From Gammaproteobacteria bacterium MOLA455 (lineage in GTDB: Bacteria > Pseudomonadota > Gammaproteobacteria > Pseudomonadales > Porticoccaceae): a stretch of 64,000 nt of DNA. Each line of letters starts with the position of its first letter. Within the stretch, counting starts at the first letter, position 1. Location: contig AZIN01000001.1 of the NCBI GenBank assembly GCA_000511875.1, positions 1,619,332-1,683,331 on the forward strand. Direction: 5' to 3'. The position numbers and the translations under genes are program-made. The notes beneath the pieces were generated by a model. It searched no databases, had not been told where the DNA came from, and was given only the letters and a program-made list of their open reading frames with translations. Positions 16,845 to 25,801 of this stretch are shown here, piece after piece.

Positions 16845-17429
16845 ATGAGTGACGAGCAGCTAGAAGACGAAGAAAAAGCCAAGAGCCCGATATTGAAGAT
16901 TATTTTAATCGTCGTCGGAATTTTACTTTTGATCGGCATAACCGTTGGCGGAACACTTTTCGCCAGTGGATTTTTTGATGCTGATAAAGACGTCGATGCA
17001 GAAGAGGCGATTGCCGCTCTTGAAGCTGAGGCCGCAGTGCAAGCCGCCGCCGCTGAAGCTGCAGCCGCCGGACCCGAAAAGGTCAAGCAAGATTCTCCGG
17101 AGTTAACCCGGTTTGAGCAATCCTACTTTCAACTGCCAAAACCACTGGTGGCCAATGTTGCCAACTCCAGAAAGGTTATGCAGGGAACGGTCGCAATCAT
17201 GACCCACTACGATGAGCGCGTTGTCGCCAATGTAGAAAAACACGATTTTCCACTGCGATTTGCCATGTTAGCAGTAATGCGCAGAGTGACTGAGCCAGAG
17301 ATCTCTGAACCTGATTTTCAGACCAATCTGGCTGCCACCTTGAAGATGGAGATGAATGCTGTGCTGGAGTCTCTCGAAGATTTTGGCGGTATCGAAGCGG
17401 TTTACTTTACTGAGTTTGTTGTTCAGTAA
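16845..17429 (+). CDS. fliL: FliL, stator-associated membrane protein
   Basis: A 194-aa protein: a short cytoplasmic acidic tail, one transmembrane helix (about 18-44, IILIVVGILLLIGITVGG), an acidic/Ala-rich linker, then the FliL periplasmic domain (YFQLPKPLVANVA, LRFAMLAVMRR, MEMNAVLESLEDFGGIEAVYFTEFVVQ). FliL rings the stator at the basal body and supports torque. It is longer than the typical 160-170 aa because of the linker. AGAGGAA ribosome site. Confidence 0.93.
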   Translation: MSDEQLEDEEKAKSPILKIILIVVGILLLIGITVGGTLFASGFFDADKDVDAEEAIAALEAEAAVQAAAAEAAAAGPEKVKQDSPELTRFEQSYFQLPKPLVANVANSRKVMQGTVAIMTHYDERVVANVEKHDFPLRFAMLAVMRRVTEPEISEPDFQTNLAATLKMEMNAVLESLEDFGGIEAVYFTEFVVQ

Positions 17430-17474
17430 TGCACCAACAACCAACACTGAATATTTCGGTGTGTGAGGGCCAAA

Positions 17475-18467
17475 ATGGCTGAACTTGACAATTTACTATC
17501 CCAAGAAGAACTGGACGCGCTAACAGCTGGGCTTCAGGACGGATCTATTGAAGCTGATACTGGGCTGAACAGTGATGTCAGCGTAATGCGTCACGATCTG
17601 ACCAACGAAGACTCGTCTCTGGGTGTCAATATTGGCGCTATTGATATGATCAACGAGCGCTTTATCAGGCAATTCCGATTGGGTTTGCTTGAGGTGCTGC
17701 GCACGACTCCAAAAGTCAGTATGGCTGATGTTCAGATAATGAAATTTAACGAATACGTTAAAGATTTGTCTGCGCCTTTATCGGTTAACACAATCAGACT
17801 TAATCCATTGCGTGGCTATTCAATGGCTGTCATCGAACCCTCTATTGTCTTTGCAGCACTGGACAATTTCTTCGGTGGCTTTGGTCGTGGGTTCGACAAG
17901 CTACCACCTGGCCGACTTTTTACACCAACTGAATCGAGCATTATTAAAATTATGCTGGATGTCTTGTTTGGTTCGTTAAAGGAAGCTTGGGCGCCGATAC
18001 TGGCGATTAACTGTGAACATGTAAGCTCAGAAATTAATCCACAATTTGCTCAGATTGCCGACGAGAATGACCTTGTAGTGGTCAGCCGCTTTGTTGCTGA
18101 TCTCGGCCGTGATGTGTCGGGAAATATAGATTTGGTCTATCCCTACAACTCGCTCAAGCCCATTCGTGATTTACTCCGCAGTCGAGTTCAGACTGGTGAT
18201 GGCGACGATGTCTCAGATAAAGAGTGGAGCGCCGAACTAAAGTCTGCAGCTGTGGATGCCGAACTTGAAATAACCGTCGAATTAGCCCAGATCGAAACCA
18301 CGCTGAAAAAGTTTGAAGCGCTGAGTGAAGGTGATGTGATTTATTTCAGCAAAAGTGAATATGCACGCATGTATGTCAATTCAATACCTGTATTCGATGC
18401 GGATGTTGGCGCCAATGGCTCGCAGATGGCAGCACGTGTTGTAAAACCGCTAGCACCGAAAAAATAG
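17475..18467 (+). CDS. fliM: FliM, motor switch protein
   Basis: 330 aa from the ATG at 17475 (GAGGG 5 bp before); a GTG four codons upstream is also in frame. The N-terminus carries the CheY-binding EIDALL-like motif in the form NLLSQEELDALTAGL. The CheC-like middle domain (FRLGLLEVLRTTPKVS, SLKEAWAPI) and the C-terminal SpoA domain (LAQIETTLKKFEALSEGDVIYF) follow. It forms the middle of the C-ring and sets rotation direction. Confidence 0.97.
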   Translation: MAELDNLLSQEELDALTAGLQDGSIEADTGLNSDVSVMRHDLTNEDSSLGVNIGAIDMINERFIRQFRLGLLEVLRTTPKVSMADVQIMKFNEYVKDLSAPLSVNTIRLNPLRGYSMAVIEPSIVFAALDNFFGGFGRGFDKLPPGRLFTPTESSIIKIMLDVLFGSLKEAWAPILAINCEHVSSEINPQFAQIADENDLVVVSRFVADLGRDVSGNIDLVYPYNSLKPIRDLLRSRVQTGDGDDVSDKEWSAELKSAAVDAELEITVELAQIETTLKKFEALSEGDVIYFSKSEYARMYVNSIPVFDADVGANGSQMAARVVKPLAPKK

Positions 18468-18558
18468 AGCGCGGCTTACCTTTTTAGATAAGCCTCTTAG
18501 GCCTTTATTGCAATGCCGATTTGGTTAAACATTTAGTTACATAAGAGAGAGAAACAAT

Positions 18559-18873
18559 ATGTCTGATACCAATGTAGACGATTTAGATTCGACAGAATTG
18601 GATGATTTGAAAAACAAAATTAATGCCGATGTGCTGCAAAATATTCCAATCACTATTTCTGTTGAAGTGGGCCGCACCTCGCTGAAAATTCGCGATTTAA
18701 TGCGTCTCACACAGGGTAGCGTGGTGGAACTTGACCGTTTAGCTGGAGAGCCCCTCGACTTACTGGTGAATAATACCTTAGTCGCCCAGGGTGAAGTGGT
18801 TTTAGTCAATGAGCGCTACGGCGTGCGCTTAACCAGTGTAATACCTGCCGCTGATCGCGTTAAAAATCTTTAG
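18559..18873 (+). CDS. fliN: FliN, motor switch protein
   Basis: A 104-aa protein: a short acidic N-terminus and a SpoA domain (IPITISVEVGRTSLKIRDL, GSVVELDRLAGEPLDLLVN, GEVVLVNERYGVRLTSV). It forms the bottom of the C-ring with FliM and docks FliH. A 91-bp gap after fliM is the longest inside this operon but shows no clear promoter. Confidence 0.97.
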   Translation: MSDTNVDDLDSTELDDLKNKINADVLQNIPITISVEVGRTSLKIRDLMRLTQGSVVELDRLAGEPLDLLVNNTLVAQGEVVLVNERYGVRLTSVIPAADRVKNL

Positions 18874-18885
18874 AGTAGCAATCCC

Positions 18886-19260
18886 ATGGCTGACGTTGGT
18901 TGGAATGAATGGTTGTCGATGATGGCATCTCTGGCGGTAGTGTTAGTATTGCTAGCCGCGACCCTGTTTGGCCTGAAAAAAATGGGTATGACAAACGCTA
19001 CTGATGGAAGCAAGAAATTGCAGATCCGCGAAGTTCACAACCTGGGTCCGCGACAAAAATTAATCATTGTAAAAATCAATAACGAAGAAGTTCTGCTCGG
19101 CGTTACACCTCAGGCGATAAACCGATTGGGCAATTGGCCCGGCCAACAATACGCCAGTGACGCAGAATCTACAGTGGCGGTAGACGCAGAGTCCAAGAGT
19201 GATAATCCGAGTGTTTTTCAAAAGCTCATCAAGCAAATGACCGACTCTAAAGATAAATAA
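18886..19260 (+). CDS. fliO: FliO, export-gate assembly protein
   Basis: A 124-aa protein of FliO size and position. One transmembrane helix near the N-terminus (about 9-28, SMMASLAVVLVLLAATLFGL) is followed by a cytoplasmic domain with the family signature REVHNLGPRQKLIIVKINNEEVLLGVT. FliO helps assemble the FliP ring. It sits between fliN and fliP with 12- and 1-bp gaps. Confidence 0.9.
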   Translation: MADVGWNEWLSMMASLAVVLVLLAATLFGLKKMGMTNATDGSKKLQIREVHNLGPRQKLIIVKINNEEVLLGVTPQAINRLGNWPGQQYASDAESTVAVDAESKSDNPSVFQKLIKQMTDSKDK

Positions 19261-19261
19261 T

Positions 19262-20032
19262 ATGTTGTCGAAAAAAACTATTTTTACAAAATTTCTGCTT
19301 GCTGTGTTGGCTGTGACAGGACTATCCATTGCATTGCCCGCCGCTGCGCAAGTGGGCCTGCCGGTGGTCAATATGGTGGACGATGGCACCGGAGGCACAA
19401 AGTACAGTTTGACATTGCAGCTACTTGCACTGATGTCAGTGCTCACGTTACTGCCATCACTACTGCTAATGATGACCTCGTTTGTGCGTATTATTATTGT
19501 TTTTTCGCTGTTGCGTCAGGCTCTGGGCACAGCTCAGACACCACCCAATCAGGTGTTGGTTGGTCTCGCTCTATTCCTCACGCTATTTATTATGGCGCCA
19601 GTATTGACCTCTGTTTACGACGACGCCATTACCCCCTATTTTGAAGAGAAGATCAGTTTTGAAACTGCCCTAGACGCCGCTGAAGCGCCAATCAGAACCT
19701 TTATGCTCAATCAAACGCGGGAATCGGACATTGGCATGTTTCTGGAAATTGCCGGAAATACTGAAGTCACTGAGCCTGCGGATGTGCCCTTTTTAACGTT
19801 AGTGCCAGCCTTTATTACATCGGAATTAAAAAGCGCATTTTCCATCGGGTTTCTTATCTATATTCCCTTTGTGGTTATCGACCTAGTAGTCGCCAGTGTA
19901 CTGATGTCTATGGGAATGATGATGCTCTCACCAATGATGATCTCAATGCCGTTCAAGCTAATGCTGTTCGTTTTAGTCGATGGTTGGACTCTAATTATGG
20001 GATCTCTGACCGCCAGTTTTGCGATCAGCTAG
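19262..20032 (+). CDS. fliP: FliP, export-gate protein
   Basis: A 256-aa polytopic protein with an N-terminal signal peptide (about 1-29, ending AAAQ), as is common for FliP. The family motifs SFVRIIIVFSLLRQALGTAQTPPNQVL and SELKSAFSIGFLIYIPFVVIDLVV are present. Five FliP subunits with FliQ and FliR form the core of the flagellar type III export channel. Its ATG is one base after the fliO stop. Confidence 0.97.
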   Translation: MLSKKTIFTKFLLAVLAVTGLSIALPAAAQVGLPVVNMVDDGTGGTKYSLTLQLLALMSVLTLLPSLLLMMTSFVRIIIVFSLLRQALGTAQTPPNQVLVGLALFLTLFIMAPVLTSVYDDAITPYFEEKISFETALDAAEAPIRTFMLNQTRESDIGMFLEIAGNTEVTEPADVPFLTLVPAFITSELKSAFSIGFLIYIPFVVIDLVVASVLMSMGMMMLSPMMISMPFKLMLFVLVDGWTLIMGSLTASFAIS

Positions 20033-20041
20033 GAGAATCCG

Positions 20042-20311
20042 ATGGATGCTGCACAGGTTATTGATTTAGGTCGTGAAGCACTTTGGGTTGCGGTGATGGT
20101 TGCCTCGCCACTACTTGGTGTTGCTCTGGCCGTAGGTCTTGTAGTGGGTATTTTTCAGGCTGCGACTTCGATCCAGGAAATGACCCTGAGCTTTATTCCC
20201 AAGCTTGGAATAATGGTGGTTGCACTGTTGATTTTTGGCAGCTGGCAAATTGGCGTGATGGTCGATTTTTTTCAGCGTATCTATGAGCGTATTCCCGCGT
20301 TGTTTGTCTGA
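20042..20311 (+). CDS. fliQ: FliQ, export-gate protein
   Basis: An 89-aa protein with two transmembrane helices (about 15-38 and 52-75) and the FliQ signature FQAATSIQEMTLSFIPKL. It packs around FliP/FliR in the export gate. AGGAG precedes the ATG. Its TGA overlaps the fliR ATG by one base. Confidence 0.97.
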   Translation: MDAAQVIDLGREALWVAVMVASPLLGVALAVGLVVGIFQAATSIQEMTLSFIPKLGIMVVALLIFGSWQIGVMVDFFQRIYERIPALFV

Positions 20312-21081
20312 TGGATCTCCTCGTCTCCGAAGTCGTTGAGCGTTTTTATGTGCTGCTCTGGCCGATGATAAGGGTCTCCGCTTTTCTGCTCGCTGCGCCG
20401 TTTTTTTCCCTGCGTTCTGTCACCGTACGTATTCGTGTATTACTCGCCGCACTACTGACCCTGATGATCTATCCATTAGTTGACTGGCCAATCATCGACC
20501 CCTATTCAGCTGCGGGATTGCGTGAGATATTTAATCAGGTCTTGATCGGCACAGTGATGGGCATGCTGTTGCAGATCGTCAATGCTGCACTCGTGGTTGG
20601 AGGCCAAGCGGTGTCAGGTTCCATGGGTCTGGGCATGGCTAATATGGTCGACCCAAATATGGGTAATGTGCCGGTTATTTCTCAGTTTTTTATTATCTGT
20701 TCAACTCTGATTTTTATGGGTATCGGCGGCCATGTCCTGGTGATCAGCCTGATTCTGGAGAGTTTTCGATCACTGCCCATTGGTCAGATGCTGGCCCCAG
20801 ACATGCTCATGGCCGTGCTGCTCCAGTGGAGCTCGATGATCTTTCTCGGCGCCCTGTTATTGGCGCTGCCAATTATGGTCTGCTTGCTATTTGTCAATAT
20901 AGGCGTGGGTGTTATTACTCGTGCTGCACCGGCACTGAATATTTTTGCCGTGGGTTTTCCGGCGATGATACTAGCTGGCATGTTATTGCTGTCCCTATCC
21001 ATGAGCAGTATTGGCTACCGCATACAGTGGTTGTGGCGTGAGTCTTTCGAGGTTGTTGGCCAAGCGCTGGGAGTCACCTGA
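20311..21081 (+). CDS. fliR: FliR, export-gate protein
   Basis: A 256-aa protein with about six hydrophobic segments and the FliR signatures RVSAFLLAAPFFSLRSVTVRIRVLLA and GEIFNQVLIG-like REIFNQVLIGTVMGMLLQIV. It closes the FliP-FliQ helical assembly. It overlaps fliQ by one base and flhB by one base, so translation is probably coupled. Confidence 0.97.
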   Translation: MDLLVSEVVERFYVLLWPMIRVSAFLLAAPFFSLRSVTVRIRVLLAALLTLMIYPLVDWPIIDPYSAAGLREIFNQVLIGTVMGMLLQIVNAALVVGGQAVSGSMGLGMANMVDPNMGNVPVISQFFIICSTLIFMGIGGHVLVISLILESFRSLPIGQMLAPDMLMAVLLQWSSMIFLGALLLALPIMVCLLFVNIGVGVITRAAPALNIFAVGFPAMILAGMLLLSLSMSSIGYRIQWLWRESFEVVGQALGVT

Positions 21082-22238
21082 TGTCAGATAAAGACTCCGG
21101 TGCAGAAAAAGATCAGGACCCCACCGCCAAGCGACTACAAAAGGCGCGAGACGACGGTCAGGTAGCCCGCTCTCAGGAGCTTTCAGTGGCCGCCATGATG
21201 ATCGGCGTGGCATTCTTTTTATATCTTTTTGGCGGCTATTTTATCGGCGGTTTGACCGCTGTGTTTGCCGCAGGATTTACCTTTGATCGCAAGGCAGTGT
21301 ACGACCCATCTCTACTGGCCTCGGCGTTTGGTAATCAGGCCTTCGACAGTTTACTTGTAGTAGTGCCGATTTTTGTCCTCGCAGTGCTGATCGCATTTGC
21401 TGCTGCAGGGGCCATGGGCGGTTATATCTTTTCGCTTAAATCAATTGCCCCGAAGGCCAGCAAACTAAACCCCCTGTCGGGTTTGAAGCGCATGTTTGGC
21501 ACTAAAGCGGTGGTGGATCTTAGTAAGGCTCTGAGCAAATTTGTCTTAATCGCCTTCGTACTCTATTTAGTAGTGAGTGAAAATTTCCCAACTCTCATCA
21601 AACTTGGATTTATGGATTTGCAGCCTGCTATGCAAGAGGCTGGGCGAATAATTGCCTTTGGTACAGTACTGGTTACCCTATGTTTAATTGTCGCCGCGGG
21701 AATTGATATTCCCTACCAGCTGTATACCTTTAACAAGCAGATGAAAATGTCCAAGCAGGAAATCAAGGACGAGATGAAAGATACCGAGGGACGCCCCGAG
21801 GTCAAAGCACAAATTCGTCGCAAGCAGCGTGAGATCGCCAGTGGCATGATGATGTCCGCGATTGCCGATGCCGATGTGATCATCGTTAACCCTGAGCATT
21901 TTGCCGTGGCGTTGAGTTATGACCCGTCAAAAGATGGCGCGCCGATTATGGTCGCCAAGGGCGCAGATTTGCTCGCTCAGGCGATTCGCGAGCGGGCAAA
22001 AGAAGAGGGCGTGCCACTGTTTTCGTCGCCTGTTTTAGCCCGATCTATTTTCTTTACTACCGAGATTAATCAGGCCGTACCAGAATCACTGTACTACGCA
22101 GTGGCGCAGGTGATAGCCTACATATTTAACTTAAATAGCTTCGAGCAGGGCGCGCAAACGGCGAAAAAACCCAACCCCAAAGTCCCGGAAGAAATGCGTT
22201 ACAACAGTGATGGTACACTTGCCACAGAAAGCCTTTAG
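21081..22238 (+). CDS. flhB: FlhB, export-specificity switch protein
   Basis: A 385-aa protein with four transmembrane helices (about 30-50, 85-110, 145-165, 185-210) and a cytoplasmic domain. The autocleavage site is NPEH (N270-P271) in place of the commoner NPTH; Asn-Pro, the residues that matter for cleavage, are intact. FlhB interacts with FliK to switch export from hook to filament. A separate protein matching only its C-terminal domain is encoded at 35130. Confidence 0.97.
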   Translation: MSDKDSGAEKDQDPTAKRLQKARDDGQVARSQELSVAAMMIGVAFFLYLFGGYFIGGLTAVFAAGFTFDRKAVYDPSLLASAFGNQAFDSLLVVVPIFVLAVLIAFAAAGAMGGYIFSLKSIAPKASKLNPLSGLKRMFGTKAVVDLSKALSKFVLIAFVLYLVVSENFPTLIKLGFMDLQPAMQEAGRIIAFGTVLVTLCLIVAAGIDIPYQLYTFNKQMKMSKQEIKDEMKDTEGRPEVKAQIRRKQREIASGMMMSAIADADVIIVNPEHFAVALSYDPSKDGAPIMVAKGADLLAQAIRERAKEEGVPLFSSPVLARSIFFTTEINQAVPESLYYAVAQVIAYIFNLNSFEQGAQTAKKPNPKVPEEMRYNSDGTLATESL

Positions 22239-22296
22239 GGCCCTCGAGAGCGTCCTAAAATGTTTTTAAGAAAAATAATTTTAAGCAGAAAAATTT

Positions 22297-23832
22297 ATGC
22301 CAGATAACAAAAAAGAACCTACATTTGAGCTGCACAGTTGGTTTGACAGCGGTGATATCTTTTTTCGGCCCAAGGATAAGAAGCGCTTCGCTGACGCCTT
22401 AGATGCGGTGGTGGAAGACGAACTTGGGGTTGCGATTATTGGTTCTAATGAAACGGTGATCGACCACTACAGCCGCATGTTGATTGCCCGTTTGCGCAAG
22501 CTTGAGCGATTCAGCGTCGATGTGTTTTTACCGATCACCACTGACAGCCTATTAATTCGTTTTAATGACATGCTCTCTGAAATGAGCTTGGAGCAAGCTG
22601 CTGCGCCGCCCTCTCCTGAGCAGCCGGTGAGATGTCTAGTGATCAATGACGCGCGGGTTATCAATGATGATCAGTGGGCTCTGTTAGTCCGCTTGCTTGG
22701 GGATTTCCCCGGCGTTAACGCACGCCTAATTTTGGTGATCAATAAATTGGGCTGGCCGGGGCATGAGAAATTGCTCAAGAGCCTCGGCAAGCGCATGCAT
22801 CGTTGGCCAACCCAGGCGCCAGCCATCGAAGAAGCGCGACAATTGCTGACTGCCGCGGAAGAAAGCGGTTATCAAATAGAGGCCGAAGCCCTGTTGGTGG
22901 ATGCGGGTATGGGAACCCTGGTTGCCAGTCGCCACAATGATGATAACCACGAACCCCTAGATCACGACCTGCCGGACTTGCCGGACTTGAATGTCGACGT
23001 GCTGCTGGGAGTGACCGCGGAGGACGAAGAAAGTCCTGCCGCGGGTTATGCACATGGTAGTGAAGAGGGCCCAAATGATCGCCGACCCTGGCTCGTTATA
23101 ATGTTAATCACGCTGAGTCTGGCTCTGTCATTACTGGTTCTCTCGTGGCTCTATCCTAATTCCCTCAGCGCTACTGACTCTTCTAGCCAAAAAGCTACTA
23201 TCGAAGGGGGCAGTATTGAAACACTGACTCCGCCGACGTACAGAATAGAGTCAATCCCAGTGCCTACAGAAGAACAACTTGAGGCAAAGCAACTTGCTCA
23301 AGAGAAAGTTGCTCAGGAGATAGTTGCTCAAGAGACAGCCGCAGCAGAGCAAAAGGATCCTGAATCAACCCTTCAAATAGAATCTCTAGATAAATCTTCA
23401 GCTAGCCAACCGCTATCCGTAGACCTAGCTGTGACAGGTGAGCCTGTAATAGATCAGCCTTTAAGGGAAGAAACTGTCCTAGAGAGGCCCGCAGCAGACG
23501 GACTCAGCCCAGAAGCAACCATTGCCGACGTCGCAGTCACTGATCTTATGCGCGCTGCTCAAGTTCTGTCTTCAGCTCCTCCGAATGCCTATTTCGTACA
23601 ACATATTGTGCTGAGCAGCGAGCTTGCCGCCAAGGCCTATGTCAGTCGTTACCCGATATTGGGTGAAGCCGCGGTAGTGCCCCTGCGCTTGAGCCAAAAA
23701 AATGCCTATGGCGTTGTCTCGGGACCGTTTACCACGCGCGCAGCCGCAGCGCTGTTCACTCAAGATAGCGCCGTGCCCGATGATTATTGGATTCGAAGTG
23801 CCGCCCAGTTGCAGGCCATTTTGAGGCGTTAA
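22297..23832 (+). CDS. SPOR-domain membrane protein with degenerate AAA/ExeA-like N-domain (DamX-like architecture)
   Basis: A 511-aa protein. Residues 1-210 resemble an ExeA/DamX-type ATPase fold, but the P-loop is absent (AIIGSNETVIDHY where GxxGxGKS is expected) and the Walker B strand ends VINDARVINDDQW, so ATPase activity is doubtful. An acidic linker leads to one transmembrane helix (about 266-286). A long low-complexity Glu/Gln region and a C-terminal SPOR-like domain (about 425-505, YFVQHIVLSS, YGVVSGPF) follow; SPOR domains bind denuded septal peptidoglycan. It begins 58 bp after flhB, so a role in placing the flagellum or at the cell pole is possible, but this is inference. Confidence 0.7.
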   Translation: MPDNKKEPTFELHSWFDSGDIFFRPKDKKRFADALDAVVEDELGVAIIGSNETVIDHYSRMLIARLRKLERFSVDVFLPITTDSLLIRFNDMLSEMSLEQAAAPPSPEQPVRCLVINDARVINDDQWALLVRLLGDFPGVNARLILVINKLGWPGHEKLLKSLGKRMHRWPTQAPAIEEARQLLTAAEESGYQIEAEALLVDAGMGTLVASRHNDDNHEPLDHDLPDLPDLNVDVLLGVTAEDEESPAAGYAHGSEEGPNDRRPWLVIMLITLSLALSLLVLSWLYPNSLSATDSSSQKATIEGGSIETLTPPTYRIESIPVPTEEQLEAKQLAQEKVAQEIVAQETAAAEQKDPESTLQIESLDKSSASQPLSVDLAVTGEPVIDQPLREETVLERPAADGLSPEATIADVAVTDLMRAAQVLSSAPPNAYFVQHIVLSSELAAKAYVSRYPILGEAAVVPLRLSQKNAYGVVSGPFTTRAAAALFTQDSAVPDDYWIRSAAQLQAILRR

Positions 23833-23834
23833 AT

Positions 23835-24140
23835 ATGACAGAAATTGCCACCGGTGAATTATTCACAGCTTCCGGTCCGTCTGGAGCAGTCGAAGTTGCT
23901 GGCCAAGACGGTGAGGTTGTTGCAGTCCCAGATGCAGTTGTTTTTGTGCCCGCTGCAGAACCAGAAATGAGGCTTCGCTATAGCATTGTTAACAGTGACA
24001 CAGCTAATTCTCCTGTAACCGACCCGCAATCAATTCGCCCTTTCAATGAAGATATCTATAGTGCGCGTATTGCTAAAGTAAAACGCAAAACTGCCGACGT
24101 TTATAAGCAGTTAAAGAATTTACATTTTGCAGATCAATAA
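23835..24140 (+). CDS. Uncharacterised small soluble protein
   Basis: A 101-aa protein from the ATG two bases after the stop of the SPOR gene; a longer frame opening inside that gene is less likely. I recognise no family. There is no signal peptide or membrane segment. The N-terminal half is Val/Ala/Glu-rich, and the C-terminal part (ARIAKVKRKTADVYKQLKNLHF) is a basic amphipathic helix. Tight spacing to both neighbours suggests it is co-translated with the SPOR protein and the coiled-coil protein that follows. Confidence 0.6.
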   Translation: MTEIATGELFTASGPSGAVEVAGQDGEVVAVPDAVVFVPAAEPEMRLRYSIVNSDTANSPVTDPQSIRPFNEDIYSARIAKVKRKTADVYKQLKNLHFADQ

Positions 24141-24157
24141 ATGTTATCGGGTTCGTT

Positions 24158-25099
24158 ATGAGTGACAAAAAATCTAAAGATGCAGCCGGCGATGCACCAG
24201 AACATGTGCTGCCGACCGCCCCCACAGAAGAGTTAGCCGCTGATGATATAGCCTCTAGTGCTCATGGGGAAAGCAGCGATGCCAATGCCGAAAAGATCAT
24301 TGATACCCTCGAGCAATTACTGCCCGGCGTGCTTGAAATTGCCGAAGCTACAAACGGTGCCGCAGACGTCAATCGCAAATCTGCGGCGGCACTAAAAAAA
24401 GGACTCGATCAGGTTAAGGTCCAAGCGGAGGCTTTGAATGACGCCAGTGAAAAGAGTGCGGTGCTGGCTAGTCGCGTTATGATCGGTGCCGTCTCGGCGC
24501 TAGTGATTTCAGTCTTTCTCTACGGTTTTATTGCATTTCAATTAGCCTCTCGGGTCACTCAAGTCGACTCCATGCTGGTCGCAGTAAGCAAGCGCATTGT
24601 GCAGATGAACAGTGCTCTCAATACCTTTGAGCAGCTGCGTTCTTCAATTGGCCAGTTAGCCGTTACTCAGGCCCAGTTTAGCGATCGCCAGATGTTGTTG
24701 ATTGAGGCGGTGTCTCGTTCAGAGGTATCGACCCGCTCTCTGGCCAAAGAAGTGCCGGATTTAGCCGCTCAGCAAGTGGGCGTAAAAACTGATCAGATTG
24801 CCACCCAGGTGAGTAGTTTGAGTGACGATTTGGCGAGCCAGGGCACTATAGTTTCTACGCTGACAAAGTCTGTCGGCGCCCTGGGCCAGCAAATGAAGTC
24901 TCTCGAAGCACAGGTCAGCAACGTCAAGAAACTCAACGCCGACGTTGAAGCGTTGATCGCTTTAGAGCGAGAAAATTATTTGGATGTGCTGCAGCGACAG
25001 GTTGCAGTGGAAGAGGCGCGTCAGGCAGAGGGCAAGCCAGTGGAGCCAGAGCCCGCACCTTCAGTGGTTGTCTATCCTTATATCTCAGTTAGCAAGTAG
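24158..25099 (+). CDS. Uncharacterised single-pass membrane protein with long coiled coil
   Basis: A 313-aa protein of unknown family. An acidic cytoplasmic N-terminus (1-105) leads to one transmembrane helix (about 107-129, VMIGAVSALVISVFLYGFIAF). About 150 residues with heptad-like spacing follow (VDSMLVAVSKRIVQMNSALNTFEQL, SLSDDLASQGTIVSTLTKSVGALGQQMKSLEAQV). It ends in a Pro-rich tail (PVEPEPAPS). The layout resembles a periplasmic tether or a receptor stripped of its signalling domain. It ends the rightward flhB-side transcript and converges on the 25137 gene. Confidence 0.65.
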   Translation: MSDKKSKDAAGDAPEHVLPTAPTEELAADDIASSAHGESSDANAEKIIDTLEQLLPGVLEIAEATNGAADVNRKSAAALKKGLDQVKVQAEALNDASEKSAVLASRVMIGAVSALVISVFLYGFIAFQLASRVTQVDSMLVAVSKRIVQMNSALNTFEQLRSSIGQLAVTQAQFSDRQMLLIEAVSRSEVSTRSLAKEVPDLAAQQVGVKTDQIATQVSSLSDDLASQGTIVSTLTKSVGALGQQMKSLEAQVSNVKKLNADVEALIALERENYLDVLQRQVAVEEARQAEGKPVEPEPAPSVVVYPYISVSK

Positions 25100-25100
25100 A

Positions 25101-25122
25101 GACGCTTTGCAGAGAAAGCGTC
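25101..25122. terminator. Hairpin between convergent transcripts
   Basis: GACGCTTT (25101-25108), 6-bp loop, AAAGCGTC (25115-25122) is a perfect 8-bp stem placed two bases after the stop of the 313-aa gene and 15 bp before the end of the converging gene. No long T-run follows on either strand, so termination is plausible but not certain. Confidence 0.5.
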
Positions 25123-25136
25123 AACAGCAGATTGTT

Positions 25137-25766
25137 TTAAGGGGCTTCAGAGAGGTCTTCATCGTCGTCCGTTATCGTCTTTGAACTAGGCAGCGCCGCT
25201 GGTGCCGCGTTGCCCAAGAGTTTTTCCGAAAACAGTTGTTTGATAGTTAGGCCGGTGCGGGAAAAAAGCACTTGCGCAGCCTCGTCTATATCAGCTTTTA
25301 AGCGATTGATCTCTACGCTGTCAGCGGCGACGGATTGGTGGCCGGCGCGGTACAGAACCGAGACATACTGTGCTGGAATCCAAGATTCGATCGACCCGCG
25401 CAGAGTCGAAATCTCGATCGGATTGCTAGGTGTCTCCGTGCTCTTGCCCGCTGTACTGTCGTTTTTACCTAGCTTAAACAGCGTTTCAATATGATTTTGC
25501 AAAACAAATTCGAAACGGCTTTTGAGCGCTAATACGTCACCCTCCTGAAAGCCTTCGGGAAGCTGTCCTGACATAGCATCCCAGAGAACTTTTCCCGATA
25601 GTCCGAGAAAACCATTATCGTTTGCTGTAGTTTGCACATCGGCAGAGGCGTTGTTCGCTTGAATAGACAGTGACTCGAGGCGCTTAACACGGTCGATCAG
25701 GTAAACCATCAAAATGATTGCCACGACGCTGCCAAATAGAACTGCTAAAAGGAGAATAGTTGTCAT
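25137..25766 (-). CDS. Uncharacterised protein with N-terminal membrane anchor
   Basis: A 209-aa protein. An N-terminal hydrophobic helix (about 3-24, TILLLAVLFGSVVAIILMVYLI) is followed by charged, partly helical sequence and an acidic tail (TDDDEDLSEAP). No recognised domain. It is the last gene of the leftward flhA-flhF-flhG-fliA transcript, 35 bp after its neighbour. Genes at the end of this operon in relatives are often motility or chemotaxis genes; here they are unrecognised. Confidence 0.6.
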   Translation of the reverse strand: MTTILLLAVLFGSVVAIILMVYLIDRVKRLESLSIQANNASADVQTTANDNGFLGLSGKVLWDAMSGQLPEGFQEGDVLALKSRFEFVLQNHIETLFKLGKNDSTAGKSTETPSNPIEISTLRGSIESWIPAQYVSVLYRAGHQSVAADSVEINRLKADIDEAAQVLFSRTGLTIKQLFSEKLLGNAAPAALPSSKTITDDDEDLSEAP

Positions 25767-25801
25767 AAATGCTACCTACCTGTGGCCAATTGGAGTTCTA
25801 T

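Noticed and set aside
22297-23832. Calling the SPOR protein DamX
   Set aside because: Architecture is similar but it lies in a flagellar locus away from aro/dam genes and lacks a P-loop; a gene name would overstate the evidence.
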